Assembly (NCBI GenBank): GCA_900465915.1
Contig: UBKJ01000003.1
Location: 1-64,000, forward strand
Source: Hyphomicrobiales bacterium
GTDB lineage: Bacteria; Pseudomonadota; Alphaproteobacteria; Rhizobiales; Rhizobiaceae
DNA length: 64,000 bases
Direction of reading: 5' to 3'
The notes under the pieces: generated by a model
What the model was told of the DNA's origin: nothing
Database searches by the model: none
Seen by the model: only the letters and a program-made list of their open reading frames with translations
Part shown: positions 16,499 to 24,683 of the stretch, piece by piece
Position numbering within the stretch: the stretch's first letter is position 1
How the letters are laid out: each line of letters begins with the position of its first letter
Position numbers and translations under genes: made by a program

Positions 16499-17170
16499 TC
16501 ACGCTCGCTTGTGTCTGGAGAAGCCCGCGCGGCTTTCGTAGAGGTCGACCAGCACGTTCAGCGTGACGCAGATCACGATATAGAGCACGCAACTGACGAG
16601 ATAGGCGGGCAGGAACTGGTAGCTTTCGTTGCCGACGTCGTCGGCGGCCTTGGTGATCTCGAGCACGGCGATGGTGTAGAGCAGCGAGGTGTCCTTGATG
16701 AGCTGGACGAACTGCCCCGTCACCGCCGGCAGGATGATGGGCGCGGCCTGCGGCAAGAGCACCTTCCACAGACGCTGGCGCTGGCTGAGGCCGAGCGCCG
16801 AGGCGGCCTCGCTCTGGCCGCGCGGGATGGCGGTGAGGCCGCCGCGCACCATTTCCGCGATATAGGCCCCGGAATTGAAGGTGAGCGCGATCACGCCGGT
16901 CCAGAAGGCGCTGAGCGTGACGCCGATGGCGGGCAGGCCGAAATAGATGAAATAGACCTGCACCAGCATCGGCGTGTTGCGCACCAGCGAGATATAGACC
17001 GCCACCAGCCGGCTGACGAAGCCGCGCGAGACGAAGCGGGTGACGCCGGCCAGCACCCCGACGGCGAGCGCGAAGCACAGGCCGAGGGCGGCGGCGATGA
17101 GCGCGTTGCGCGCGCCCTCCATGTAAGTGTCGCTATATTGCAGAAAGAGGTCGTAGGCGTCGGACAGCAT
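16499..17170 (-). CDS. polar amino-acid ABC transporter permease
   Basis: 223 residues, the same length as its partner but clearly divergent. It has the family stretch NSGAYIAEMVRGG and the EAA loop EAASALGLSQRQRLWKVLLPQ that contacts the ATPase. Two different permeases indicate a heterodimeric channel of the HisQM or GltJK kind. The gene begins 13 bp after the ATPase stop. Confidence 0.92.
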   Translation of the reverse strand: MLSDAYDLFLQYSDTYMEGARNALIAAALGLCFALAVGVLAGVTRFVSRGFVSRLVAVYISLVRNTPMLVQVYFIYFGLPAIGVTLSAFWTGVIALTFNSGAYIAEMVRGGLTAIPRGQSEAASALGLSQRQRLWKVLLPQAAPIILPAVTGQFVQLIKDTSLLYTIAVLEITKAADDVGNESYQFLPAYLVSCVLYIVICVTLNVLVDLYESRAGFSRHKRA

Positions 17171-17183
17171 GGCGCGGCTCCCT

Positions 17184-17915
17184 TCAGTGACGCAGTATCT
17201 GGTCGAGGAAGAGGCGCGTGCGCTCCTCGCGCGGCTGCGCGAAGAATTCGGCCGGCGGCGCTTTCTCCACCAGTTGCCCCTGCTCCAGGAACACGATCTC
17301 GCTGGCGAGCTCGCGCGCGAAGCCCATCTCGTGCGTGACGACGATCATGGTCATGCCCGACGCCGCCAGCTCGCGCATGACCTGCAGCACCTCGCCCACC
17401 ATTTCGGGATCGAGCGCCGAGGTCGGCTCGTCGAACAGGAGAAGCTCCGGCTCCATCGCCAGCGCGCGGCAGATGGCGACGCGCTGCTGCTGGCCGCCGG
17501 AAAGCTGCGCCGGATAGGCCTTGGCCTTCTCGGCGAGCCCGACGCGCTCCAGAAGCGCCATGGCGCGCTGGTTGGCGTCCTTGCGAGTGCGGCCGAGCAC
17601 CCGGCGCTGCGGCAGGGCGATGTTGTCGAGCACGCTCAGATGCTGGAACAGGTTGAAACGCTGGAACACCATGCCGACGCGGCGGTGCAATTCGCGCGCC
17701 GGCATCGTGCCGAGGTCCTTGCCGTCGAGCAGCATCGCCCCGCCCGAAAGCCGCGGCGCGAGCCGGTTGATGGCGCGGATGAAGGTGCTCTTGCCCGACC
17801 CCGAGGGACCGCAGATCACCACCACGTCCGATTTCTCGAACGAAAGCGATATGTCGCGCAGGACGTGGAAATGCTTGAAATGCAGATTGATGTCGCGGGC
17901 TTCGAAATAAGCCAT
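17184..17915 (-). CDS. polar amino-acid ABC transporter ATP-binding protein
   Basis: 243 residues. Walker A is GPSGSGKST (residues 36-44), the signature is LSGGQQQR, Walker B is LLLFDEPTSALD, and the switch histidine is in VTHEMGF. The spacing matches GlnQ/HisP-type importers. It powers the two permeases encoded downstream. A 10-bp stem-loop separates it from the binding-protein gene upstream. Confidence 0.94.
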   Translation of the reverse strand: MAYFEARDINLHFKHFHVLRDISLSFEKSDVVVICGPSGSGKSTFIRAINRLAPRLSGGAMLLDGKDLGTMPARELHRRVGMVFQRFNLFQHLSVLDNIALPQRRVLGRTRKDANQRAMALLERVGLAEKAKAYPAQLSGGQQQRVAICRALAMEPELLLFDEPTSALDPEMVGEVLQVMRELAASGMTMIVVTHEMGFARELASEIVFLEQGQLVEKAPPAEFFAQPREERTRLFLDQILRH

Positions 17916-17949
17916 GCGGGCCTCCCTCTCTCCTCGGCGATGGGCCTGT

Positions 17950-17980
17950 TCCCGCGCGGACGATGACCGCCCGCGCGGGA
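17950..17980 (-). other. intercistronic stem-loop between binding protein and ATPase genes
   Basis: Perfect 10-bp arms TCCCGCGCGG (17950-17959) and CCGCGCGGGA (17971-17980) with an 11-base loop lie in the 73-bp gap after the binding-protein stop. Such hairpins commonly protect or partly terminate the transcript so that the binding protein is made in excess. No T run follows on either strand. Confidence 0.6.
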
Positions 17981-17988
17981 CAATTGGC

Positions 17989-18897
17989 CTATTGCAGCGT
18001 CATGCGCTTGCCGTCGCCGCTCTCGGGCGCGTAGGCGGCGATGCCGAGCAGGTCGATCAGCTTCTTGCGCTCGTCGGAGACGCCGCTGTTCTTCTCGAGG
18101 AAATCCTTCTTCCAGGTCTCGCCGTCGACCCAGTATTTCTTGAGCGCGTCCAGTTCGCCGCTTTCCTTGATCTTGGCGAGGAAGAAGTCGAGATATTGCC
18201 AGGTGTAGAAGTCGCCCGGCCGCACGGCGAAGCCCCAGGTGTCGGCGGTGATGAGCTGGCGCGGCTGCGACAGCGCCTCGAAGCCGTATTCCGGCTTGAC
18301 CACGCCCAGCACGGCCAAATCGTTGAGCGAGGCGTCGACGCGGCCGGTCTTCAGGGCCTGATAGGTGTCGACGTCGTTGGGATAGGTCTGAAGCTCGGCC
18401 TTGGGGAAGAACTGCTTGGCGGCGTCAACGGCGTTGGTGCCGGCCTTGGCGGCGATCTTCTTGCCCGGCTGGTTGAGCTCCTCCCAGGACTGGCCCTTGT
18501 TCTCCGGCTTGACGATGGCCACCACGCCGGTCGAGTACCAGCTGTTCTTGGTGAACATCACCTGCTCGGCGCGCTTGAAGGTGGTGGACATGGTGGTGGC
18601 CAGGATGTCCGACTTGCGGCTCAGAAGACCCGGAATGAGGCCGGCCCATTCGACGTTGCGCATCTCCAGGTCGACGTTCATCTTGGCGGCGATCAGCCGG
18701 TCGAGATCAATGGAGAAGCCGGCGGCGTTGCCGTTGGCGTCGCGGAACTGCCACGGCGCGGCGGACAGGTCGTTCATGATGACGATCTTCTTCGCCTTCA
18801 GGATTTCGCCCACCGTGCCGCGCGGGTCCTCGGCCGCGCTGGCCATCGTGGTGAAGGCCATGAGCGCGCCAATGGCGAATGTGGTCAGCTTCCTCAT
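17989..18897 (-). CDS. amino-acid ABC transporter substrate-binding protein
   Basis: 302 residues from the ATG at 18897, which follows GGGAGAG; the frame extends further upstream but without coding sense. A signal peptide (MRKLTTFAIGALMAFTTMASAAE) is followed by a type II periplasmic binding fold of the GlnH/ArtJ class, with the FSIDLDRLIAAKM and NDLAVLG segments and a C-terminal GELDALKKYWVDGETWKKDF. It captures an amino acid or related zwitterion for the ABC importer. The ligand cannot be assigned. It is the first gene of the operon, with an IclR-type palindrome 18 bp before its start. Confidence 0.9.
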   Translation of the reverse strand: MRKLTTFAIGALMAFTTMASAAEDPRGTVGEILKAKKIVIMNDLSAAPWQFRDANGNAAGFSIDLDRLIAAKMNVDLEMRNVEWAGLIPGLLSRKSDILATTMSTTFKRAEQVMFTKNSWYSTGVVAIVKPENKGQSWEELNQPGKKIAAKAGTNAVDAAKQFFPKAELQTYPNDVDTYQALKTGRVDASLNDLAVLGVVKPEYGFEALSQPRQLITADTWGFAVRPGDFYTWQYLDFFLAKIKESGELDALKKYWVDGETWKKDFLEKNSGVSDERKKLIDLLGIAAYAPESGDGKRMTLQ

Positions 18898-18914
18898 ATC
18901 ACTCTCCCATTTTG

Positions 18915-18929
18915 TTCCGTTATTCGGAA
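18915..18929. promoter_or_regulatory. putative IclR operator, binding-protein side
   Basis: TTCCGTTATTCGGAA is a perfect 5-5-5 inverted repeat 18 bp upstream of the binding-protein ATG. It matches the site at 19035-19049 at 12 of 15 positions. The TTCC...GGAA form is typical of IclR-family targets. Confidence 0.7.
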
Positions 18930-18986
18930 TAAGAATTTTGAACACGACAATAAGTGCATAAAAATGATAATTATGCAATGACCCTG

Positions 18987-19015
18987 TTGACTATCTCATA
19001 TTATTTTATTTTACT
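18987..19015 (+). promoter_or_regulatory. probable sigma-70 promoter for the aminotransferase operon
   Basis: A -35 TTGACT (18987-18992), a 17-bp spacer and a -10 TTTACT (19010-19015). The IclR-type palindrome starts 20 bp downstream, a position suited to repression. Confidence 0.5.
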
Positions 19016-19034
19016 GCGGGAGTCGAAAATCATA

Positions 19035-19049
19035 TTCCATTATGTGGAA
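19035..19049. promoter_or_regulatory. putative IclR operator, aminotransferase side
   Basis: TTCCATTATGTGGAA is a perfect 5-5-5 inverted repeat just downstream of the likely promoter. It is the partner of the site at 18915-18929, 120 bp away. Confidence 0.7.
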
Positions 19050-19223
19050 CAACGGTCATGGAAGGTGATCGCCGCGGACGCCCCGTCCGCGCAGCCGGTG
19101 CGCCGGGAGGACATGCGCTCCGGTTTCCGCAAAACCGCACGCCTTGGGCGCGTCTGGCTTGAAAACGCGCGCCCGGCGGGGCTTCATAAGCATATTTCGA
19201 TGTTTCGTCAGGAGAAGACTTCG

Positions 19224-20411
19224 ATGAGTTATCGGTCGGCCGACTGGCCGGTTACCGGCGCGCCGCAGCGCATCACCCGGATCGAGCTGAACCAGATCTG
19301 CGATATCGCCGATCTGGCGCGGGAGGACCCAGACGTCATCAAATTGTGGATCGGCGAGGGCGACCTGCCGACGCCGGATTTCATCCGTGACGCGGCCATC
19401 GCCTCGCTGCGCGCCGGCCAGACCCGCTACACCTACGCGCTCGGCGTGCCGGCGCTGCGCGAGGCGCTCGACCGCTACCACAAGCGCCACTGGAACGTCG
19501 ACATCGGCCCCGACCGCTTCAGCGCCACCGCCGGCGGCGTGCAGGCCATCATGCAGGCCTTCCAGGCCGTGCTCAGCCCCGGCGACGAGGTCATCGTGCC
19601 GGTGCCGGCCTGGCCGAACCTGATCGAGATCGTCGGCATCCTCGGCGGCAAGGTGGTTCCGGTTCCCTACCGCACCCGCGACGAGGGCGGCTTCTCGCTC
19701 GACCTCAACGACGTCTTCGCCGCCGTCACGCCGCGCACCAAGGTCATCGCCATCAACTCGCCCTCCAACCCGACCGGCTGGATCATGCCGCGCGAGCAGA
19801 TGATCGCGCTCCGCGACTTCGCCCGCGAGCGTGGGCTCTGGATCGTCTCGGACGAGGTCTACACCCATTTCACCTATGACGGGACCATCGCGCCGTCCTT
19901 CCTCGAAATCACCGAGCCGACCGACCGGCTTCTGGTCACCAACACCTTCTCCAAGAACTGGTGCATGACCGGCTGGCGCGTCGGCTGGATCGTCTATCCG
20001 CAGGGCATGTCGACGGTCTTCGACAATCTGAGCCAGTACAACACCACCAGCGTCTCCACCTTCAGCCAGCACGCGGCGGCGGCGGCGCTCGACCAGGGCG
20101 ACGCCTTCATCAAGGCGCTGGTCGAACGCTCGGGCCGCGGGCGCGAGATCATCTGCTCGACGCTCGACAAACTGCCCAACGTGCGGGTGTTCTGGCCGCA
20201 GGGCACGTTCTACTTCTTCTTCTCCGTGCACGGCATGAACAGCGGCTACGACATGGCGCGGCGAATCCTGCGCGAGGCGAGCGTCGGCGTCGCGCCGGGA
20301 TCGGCCTTCGGCCCGGGCGGCGAGGCTTTCCTGCGCGTCTGCTTCGCGGTCGATCCGGCGCTGATCGCCGAGGGCGCGGGGCGTCTCGAAAACTTCCTGC
20401 GCAAGCTGTAG
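19224..20411 (+). CDS. class I/II PLP-dependent aminotransferase
   Basis: 395 residues. The PLP-binding lysine is predicted at Lys244 in NTFSKNWCMTGWRVGW. Other fold-type I landmarks are INSPSNPTGW and SDEVYTHFTYDG. It would transfer an amino group from an amino acid to a 2-oxo acid in the cytoplasm. The context (divergent amino-acid importer, DhaK-type kinase and DapA-family lyase downstream, shared IclR palindromes) suggests it acts on the imported compound. It is not close enough to a named enzyme for me to give a substrate. The start follows AGGAGAAG. It leads an operon of at least two genes. Confidence 0.88.
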   Translation: MSYRSADWPVTGAPQRITRIELNQICDIADLAREDPDVIKLWIGEGDLPTPDFIRDAAIASLRAGQTRYTYALGVPALREALDRYHKRHWNVDIGPDRFSATAGGVQAIMQAFQAVLSPGDEVIVPVPAWPNLIEIVGILGGKVVPVPYRTRDEGGFSLDLNDVFAAVTPRTKVIAINSPSNPTGWIMPREQMIALRDFARERGLWIVSDEVYTHFTYDGTIAPSFLEITEPTDRLLVTNTFSKNWCMTGWRVGWIVYPQGMSTVFDNLSQYNTTSVSTFSQHAAAAALDQGDAFIKALVERSGRGREIICSTLDKLPNVRVFWPQGTFYFFFSVHGMNSGYDMARRILREASVGVAPGSAFGPGGEAFLRVCFAVDPALIAEGAGRLENFLRKL

Positions 20412-20441
20412 GTTTCGCCGGGACCAATCAGGGAGAGGACC

Positions 20442-22133
20442 ATGAAGAAGATCATCAACCGGCCCGCCGACGTGGTGCGGGAAATGCTGGAGGGCATTGT
20501 CGGCCTCGACGCCGGCCTGTCGCTTCTGGACACGGAGAACGTGGTGGTGCGCGCGGGCCTGCCCGCGCCGGAGAGCCGCCCCGTGGCGCTGATCTCGGGC
20601 GGCGGCGCGGGCCACGAGCCGGCCCATGCCGGCTATGTCGGCGAGGGCATGCTGACGGCCGCCGTCACCGGCGAGGTGTTCACCTCGCCCAGCGCCGACG
20701 CGGTGCTGGCGGCGATCCGGGCCGCGGCCGGCCCGGCCGGCGCGCTGCTGATCGTCAAGAACTACACCGGCGACCGGCTCAATTTCGGCCTCGCCGGCGA
20801 GATCGCGGCGCTGGAGGGCATCCCGACCGAGCTGGTCGTGGTGGCCGACGACGTGGCGCTGGCCGAGCTGGTGCCGCCGGAGCGGCGGCGCGGCATCGCC
20901 GGCACGGTCTTCGTGCACAAGATCGCGGGCGCTGCGGCGGCGAGCGGTCTTCCCCTGCATGCGGTGGCCGCCGTGGCGCGCGCCGCCGCCGCCCGCATCG
21001 GCACCATGGGCGTGGCGCTGGGGGCCTGCACCGTGCCGGCCGCCGGCAAGCCCGGCTTCGAGCTGGGCGAGAACGAGATCGAGCTGGGCCTCGGCATCCA
21101 TGGCGAAAAGGGCGTCGAGCGCGCCGGCCTGATGAGCGCCGACCGCATCGCCGACCGGCTGGTGCAGCAGATCGTCGCCGACCGCGGCCTCAAGGCGGGC
21201 GCGAAGGTGGCCATGCTGGTCAACGGCCTCGGGGCCACGCCGCCGATGGAGCTCGCCATCGTCGCCCGCCGCGCCTTGCAGGTGTTGCGCGCGCAAGACA
21301 TCACCGTCGAGCGCGCCTGGTGCGGCGATTTCCTCACGGCCATCGAAATGCCCGGCTGCTCGATCTCGCTGTTCGAGCTGGGCGAGGGCGACGTCGCCCG
21401 CCTCGACCGCGACACGACCGCTTCCGCATGGCCGCGCGGCGGCGTCACGCCGGCTCAGATGCACATCACGCCGGTGGCGAAGGTCGCGGGCGACGACACG
21501 GCCATCGGCCATTCCGGCCAGTTCGACCCGGCGCGGCTGCGCGCCATCGGCCTCGCGGTGGCCGAGGCGCTCGAAAAGGCCGAGCCGCATCTGACTGACC
21601 TCGACAGCCGCGCCGGCGACGGCGATCTGGGCGCGAGCATGCTGCGCGGGGCCGAGGCGATCCGGGCGCTGCCCTTGGCGGCGTGGGACAATCCGGCCCA
21701 TGCGCTCGCCTCCATCGGCGACAGCCTGCGCCGCGCCATCGCCGGCAGCTCCGGCCCGTTCTACGCCATCGCGCTGACCCGCGCCGGCCGCCATCTGGCC
21801 GACAGGGCGACGCTGAAGCCGGAGGATTTCGCGCAGGCGCTCGCCATCGCGGCGGCCGCCATCGGCGAGATCGGCGGGGCCAAGGCGGGCGACCGCACCA
21901 TGCTCGACGCGCTGCTGCCCGCGCAGGACGCGCTGGCCAAGGCCGCAGACAAGCCGGCTGCCGAGGCGTGGAAAGCCGCCGCGGCCGCTGCGGAAGCGGG
22001 GGCCGAGGCCACCGCCGCCATGACGCCGCGGCTCGGCCGCGCCAGCTATCTCGGCGAACGGGCGGTCGGCGCTCCGGACGGCGGGGCGGCGGCGGTCGCG
22101 ATCTGGATGAGGGCGCTGGCCGAAAGCCTGTAA
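20442..22133 (+). CDS. dihydroxyacetone-type kinase, fused DhaK-DhaL (ATP-dependent)
   Basis: 563 residues. Residues about 1-330 are the DhaK domain with the GGGAGHEPAHAGYVG loop, the KNYTGDRLNFG motif and the substrate-binding His220 in LGLGIHGEKG. Residues about 365-560 are the DhaL ATP-binding domain with DSRAGDGDLGASM, a magnesium-binding motif. The fusion is typical of ATP-using kinases, not the PTS type. Known members phosphorylate dihydroxyacetone, glyceraldehyde or four-carbon ketoses such as erythrulose. Its place between an aminotransferase and a DapA lyase is unusual and argues for a special triose or tetrose intermediate. It begins 30 bp after the aminotransferase stop. Confidence 0.88.
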   Translation: MKKIINRPADVVREMLEGIVGLDAGLSLLDTENVVVRAGLPAPESRPVALISGGGAGHEPAHAGYVGEGMLTAAVTGEVFTSPSADAVLAAIRAAAGPAGALLIVKNYTGDRLNFGLAGEIAALEGIPTELVVVADDVALAELVPPERRRGIAGTVFVHKIAGAAAASGLPLHAVAAVARAAAARIGTMGVALGACTVPAAGKPGFELGENEIELGLGIHGEKGVERAGLMSADRIADRLVQQIVADRGLKAGAKVAMLVNGLGATPPMELAIVARRALQVLRAQDITVERAWCGDFLTAIEMPGCSISLFELGEGDVARLDRDTTASAWPRGGVTPAQMHITPVAKVAGDDTAIGHSGQFDPARLRAIGLAVAEALEKAEPHLTDLDSRAGDGDLGASMLRGAEAIRALPLAAWDNPAHALASIGDSLRRAIAGSSGPFYAIALTRAGRHLADRATLKPEDFAQALAIAAAAIGEIGGAKAGDRTMLDALLPAQDALAKAADKPAAEAWKAAAAAAEAGAEATAAMTPRLGRASYLGERAVGAPDGGAAAVAIWMRALAESL

Positions 22134-22177
22134 GCGCCCCCGTCACAATAAAACTGAACAAAGCAATTCAACGTCGT

Positions 22178-22202
22178 CACGAAAGCGGCGAACCCTTTCG
22201 TG
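22178..22202 (+). other. stem-loop in the kinase/lyase gap
   Basis: Perfect 8-bp arms CACGAAAG (22178-22185) and CTTTCGTG (22195-22202) with a 9-base loop in the 120-bp space before the DapA-family gene. No T run follows. It may be an RNA processing hairpin or a regulator site. Confidence 0.4.
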
Positions 22203-22253
22203 CGTCTTGATGAAACCGGCCGATCAGGGCCGCAACCATGTTGGGAAAGCATC

Positions 22254-23150
22254 ATGAATCTCGATAAAGTCACCGGCATCATCCCGCCCATCGTCACCCC
22301 CTTCACCAAGGACGGCGACATCGACGAGGCCAAGTTCCGCGACATCGTCAAGTTCAACCTCGCCAAGAAGGTGCACGGCGTCTGCGTCGGCGGCAGCTCG
22401 GGCGAAGGCCACACGCTGACGCTGGAGGAATTCGTCCGCCTGATGGAGATCACCGTCGAGGAAGTGAATGGCCGCATTCCGGTTCTGGCCGGCATCATCG
22501 CCAACTCCACCCGCGAGGCGATCCGCCGCGCCAAGGCGATCTCGCATCTCTCCGTGCAGGGCCTTCAGGTCACGCCGGTGCATTACGTCTTCAAGCCGGA
22601 CGACGAAGCCACCTTTGCCCATTTCAAGGCGCTGACCGAGGCCACCGACGTTCCCGTCATCATCTATAACGTCGTGCCGTGGAACTATCTCAGCCCCGCG
22701 CTGCTGGTGCGCCTGATGACCGAGCTTCCGGGCGTGCAGGGCGTCAAGCAGAGCGCCGGCGACCTCAAGCTGATGGCCGACCTGATGCTGACCGTGCCGG
22801 AAGGCTGCAAGGTCTATTCCGCCGTCGACGCGCTGCTCTACCCCTCCTTCGCCATCGGCGCGCACGGCACCATCGCGGCCAATCCGGCCGCCGTGCCGGG
22901 CGTCTGCATCGCGCTGTGGAACGCCGTGCAGCGCGGCGACCATGTCCGCGCCAAGGAGATCCACGAGGCGCTGCTGCGCTTCTGGAACGCCATCTACGAG
23001 CAGAACCTGCCGGCGAACATCAAGACCGCCATCACGCTCCAGGGCACGGAGGCCGGCCTGCCGCGCATGCCGATGCCCGGCACCACCCCGGCGCAGCTCG
23101 AAAACATCAAGCGCGAGCTGAAGAACGTGCTTCGCTACGAGGAAGCATGA
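22254..23150 (+). CDS. DapA-family aldolase/lyase
   Basis: 298 residues forming the DapA (beta/alpha)8 barrel. The Schiff-base lysine is Lys165 in GVKQSAGD and the catalytic tyrosine is Tyr138 in IIYNVVPWNYL. The GTTGE motif of dihydrodipicolinate synthase reads GGSSGEGHTLT here, which points to a catabolic member acting on a 2-oxo acid, not to lysine biosynthesis. The start at ATG 22254 follows GGGAAAG; an upstream GTG at 22200 adds only non-conserved residues. It sits between the DhaK-type kinase and an MFS carrier, in line with a catabolic role. Confidence 0.85.
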   Translation: MNLDKVTGIIPPIVTPFTKDGDIDEAKFRDIVKFNLAKKVHGVCVGGSSGEGHTLTLEEFVRLMEITVEEVNGRIPVLAGIIANSTREAIRRAKAISHLSVQGLQVTPVHYVFKPDDEATFAHFKALTEATDVPVIIYNVVPWNYLSPALLVRLMTELPGVQGVKQSAGDLKLMADLMLTVPEGCKVYSAVDALLYPSFAIGAHGTIAANPAAVPGVCIALWNAVQRGDHVRAKEIHEALLRFWNAIYEQNLPANIKTAITLQGTEAGLPRMPMPGTTPAQLENIKRELKNVLRYEEA

Positions 23151-23299
23151 TTGCGACCGGCGGACGGAGGGAGAAACCGTTCGCCGGAACTGATTGAACC
23201 TGACGGAGCGGGAACGCTCGGCAGCGGGCGAGGGCGGTCGCGTCCTCGTCCGGATTTCGCGCCGGCCTCCCACGTTCCGCCTGCATGCGGGAGGAAAAC

Positions 23300-24625
23300 A
23301 TGACCGCGAAACACACAGCCGCCGCCGCGCGCGCCGCCGAGACCCGGCCGGCCGCGACGACCGACGCCAAGGCCATGCGCAAGGTCGCGCTGGCGAGCGC
23401 CATCGGCAACACCATCGAATATTACGACTTCACCCTCTACGCGACCGCGACCGCGCTCGTCTTCAACAAGATCTTCTTTCCCACTCACGACCCGCTGGTC
23501 GGCACGCTGGCGGCCTTCGCCACCTTCTTCGTCGGCTATTGCGCGCGGCCGTTGGGCGGGATCTTGTTCGGCCATTTCGGCGACCGCGTCGGCCGCAAGA
23601 CGGCGCTGCTTTTGACCATGATCATCATGGGCGTCGGCACTTTTCTCATCGGGCTGGTGCCGTCCTACGACTCGATCGGCGTCTGGGCTCCGATCACGCT
23701 GTTGCTGCTGCGTCTGGCGCAGGGCATCGGCATCGGCGGCGAATATGGCGGCGGCATGGTGATGACCATCGAGCACGCGCCGGCCGACCGGCGCGGCTTC
23801 TTCAGCTCGCTGGTGCATATCGGCGTCCCGGCCGGCTTCCTCGTGCCGATCGCGCTTCTGGGCGTGCTGTCGTCGCAGATGAGCGAGGCGAGCTTCATCT
23901 CCTGGGGCTGGCGGCTGCCGTTCCTGTTCAGCGTCGTGCTGGTGGCCGTGGGCCTCTTCATCCGCTTCCAGATTTCGGAGACGCCGGAATTCAAGAAAGT
24001 GCTGGCCAAGGGCGAGACGGCCGCTGTCCCCGTCATCGAGGCGGTGAACAGCCATCCGCGCAACGTGCTGCTTGGCATCGGGGCCAAGATCGCCGAAAGC
24101 GGGCTGTTCAATATCTACGCCGTCTTCGCCATCGCCTATTGCGTCGACGTGCTGGGCCTGCCGCGGCAGACGATCTTGAACGGCGTGCTGGTCGGCTGCG
24201 CGCTGGAATGCTTCACCCTGCCGGTCTTCGGCGCATTGTCCGACCGGGTGGGGCGGCGCGCCGTCTATATCGGCGGGCTCCTGTTCCAGGTGGCGCTAGC
24301 CTTCGTCTTCTTCACCATGCTGGACAGCGGCAGCGTGACCTATATCTGGCTCGCCATCGCGCTGGGGCTGGCGGTGGGGCACGGCTCGGTGTTCGGCGCG
24401 CAGGGGGCGTTCTTCGCCGAGCTGTTCCCGGCCCGCATCCGCTATAGCGGCCTGTCGCTGGTGCAGCAGATCGGCCCGATCCTCGGCGGCGGCATGTCGC
24501 CGCTGCTCGCCACCACGCTCCTGTCGCGCTATCCCGGAAACGTCACGCCCATCGCGCTCTACATGGCGCTGATGGCGGTGGTGTCGGCGGTCTGCGCGCT
24601 GGGATTGCGGCCGGCCAAGGCATGA
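23300..24625 (+). CDS. MFS transporter, metabolite:proton symporter (MHS) type
   Basis: 441 residues with 12 predicted helices. It has the MHS-family opening ASAIGNTIEYYDFTLYATA, the loop 2-3 motif GHFGDRVGRKTALL, the helix 4-5 signature RLAQGIGIGGEYGGGM, and a second half with GALSDRVGRRAVY. Relatives (ProP, ShiA, KgtP, CitA) import proline/betaine, shikimate, 2-oxoglutarate or citrate with protons. Here it probably imports a carboxylic acid used by the lyase or neighbouring operon. The start at 23300 follows GGGAGGA. Its stop directly abuts the terminator of the opposite operon. Confidence 0.88.
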   Translation: MTAKHTAAAARAAETRPAATTDAKAMRKVALASAIGNTIEYYDFTLYATATALVFNKIFFPTHDPLVGTLAAFATFFVGYCARPLGGILFGHFGDRVGRKTALLLTMIIMGVGTFLIGLVPSYDSIGVWAPITLLLLRLAQGIGIGGEYGGGMVMTIEHAPADRRGFFSSLVHIGVPAGFLVPIALLGVLSSQMSEASFISWGWRLPFLFSVVLVAVGLFIRFQISETPEFKKVLAKGETAAVPVIEAVNSHPRNVLLGIGAKIAESGLFNIYAVFAIAYCVDVLGLPRQTILNGVLVGCALECFTLPVFGALSDRVGRRAVYIGGLLFQVALAFVFFTMLDSGSVTYIWLAIALGLAVGHGSVFGAQGAFFAELFPARIRYSGLSLVQQIGPILGGGMSPLLATTLLSRYPGNVTPIALYMALMAVVSAVCALGLRPAKA

Positions 24626-24654
24626 AAAAAGCGGACGCCGGCGCCGGCGTCCGC
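24625..24654 (-). terminator. intrinsic terminator of the hydantoinase operon
   Basis: On the minus strand a perfect 10-bp stem (arms 24631-24640 and 24645-24654, loop GCGC) is followed by a T run (complement of 24625-24630). It starts 30 bp after the stop of the hydantoinase B gene and touches the stop codon of the convergent MFS gene. On the plus strand there is no T run, so it serves mainly the minus-strand operon. Confidence 0.8.
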
Positions 24655-24683
24655 CCTTCGATGCGCGGCGGTTGATCCTGTGA

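Larger units (their letters stand above)
18898..19223. promoter_or_regulatory. AT-rich divergent control region of the IclR-linked operons
   Basis: This 326-bp gap is the most AT-rich stretch I noticed in the window. It holds two 15-bp TTCC(N7)GGAA palindromes (18915-18929 and 19035-19049), a third inverted repeat TGCATAA(N9)TTATGCA (18955-18961 and 18971-18977) and a rightward promoter (18987-19015). From about 19075 to 19205 it becomes GC-rich leader with no gene that I can support. The aminotransferase ribosome-binding site AGGAGAAG lies at 19210-19217. Confidence 0.65.

Noticed and set aside
19056..21794. 912-residue minus-strand open frame across the aminotransferase and kinase
   Set aside because: It runs antisense to two well-conserved enzymes and has no recognisable domain.
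22254..23150. Assignment as biosynthetic dapA
   Set aside because: The GTTGE motif is changed to GSSGE and the gene sits in a catabolic cluster, so a lysine-biosynthesis call is not supported.
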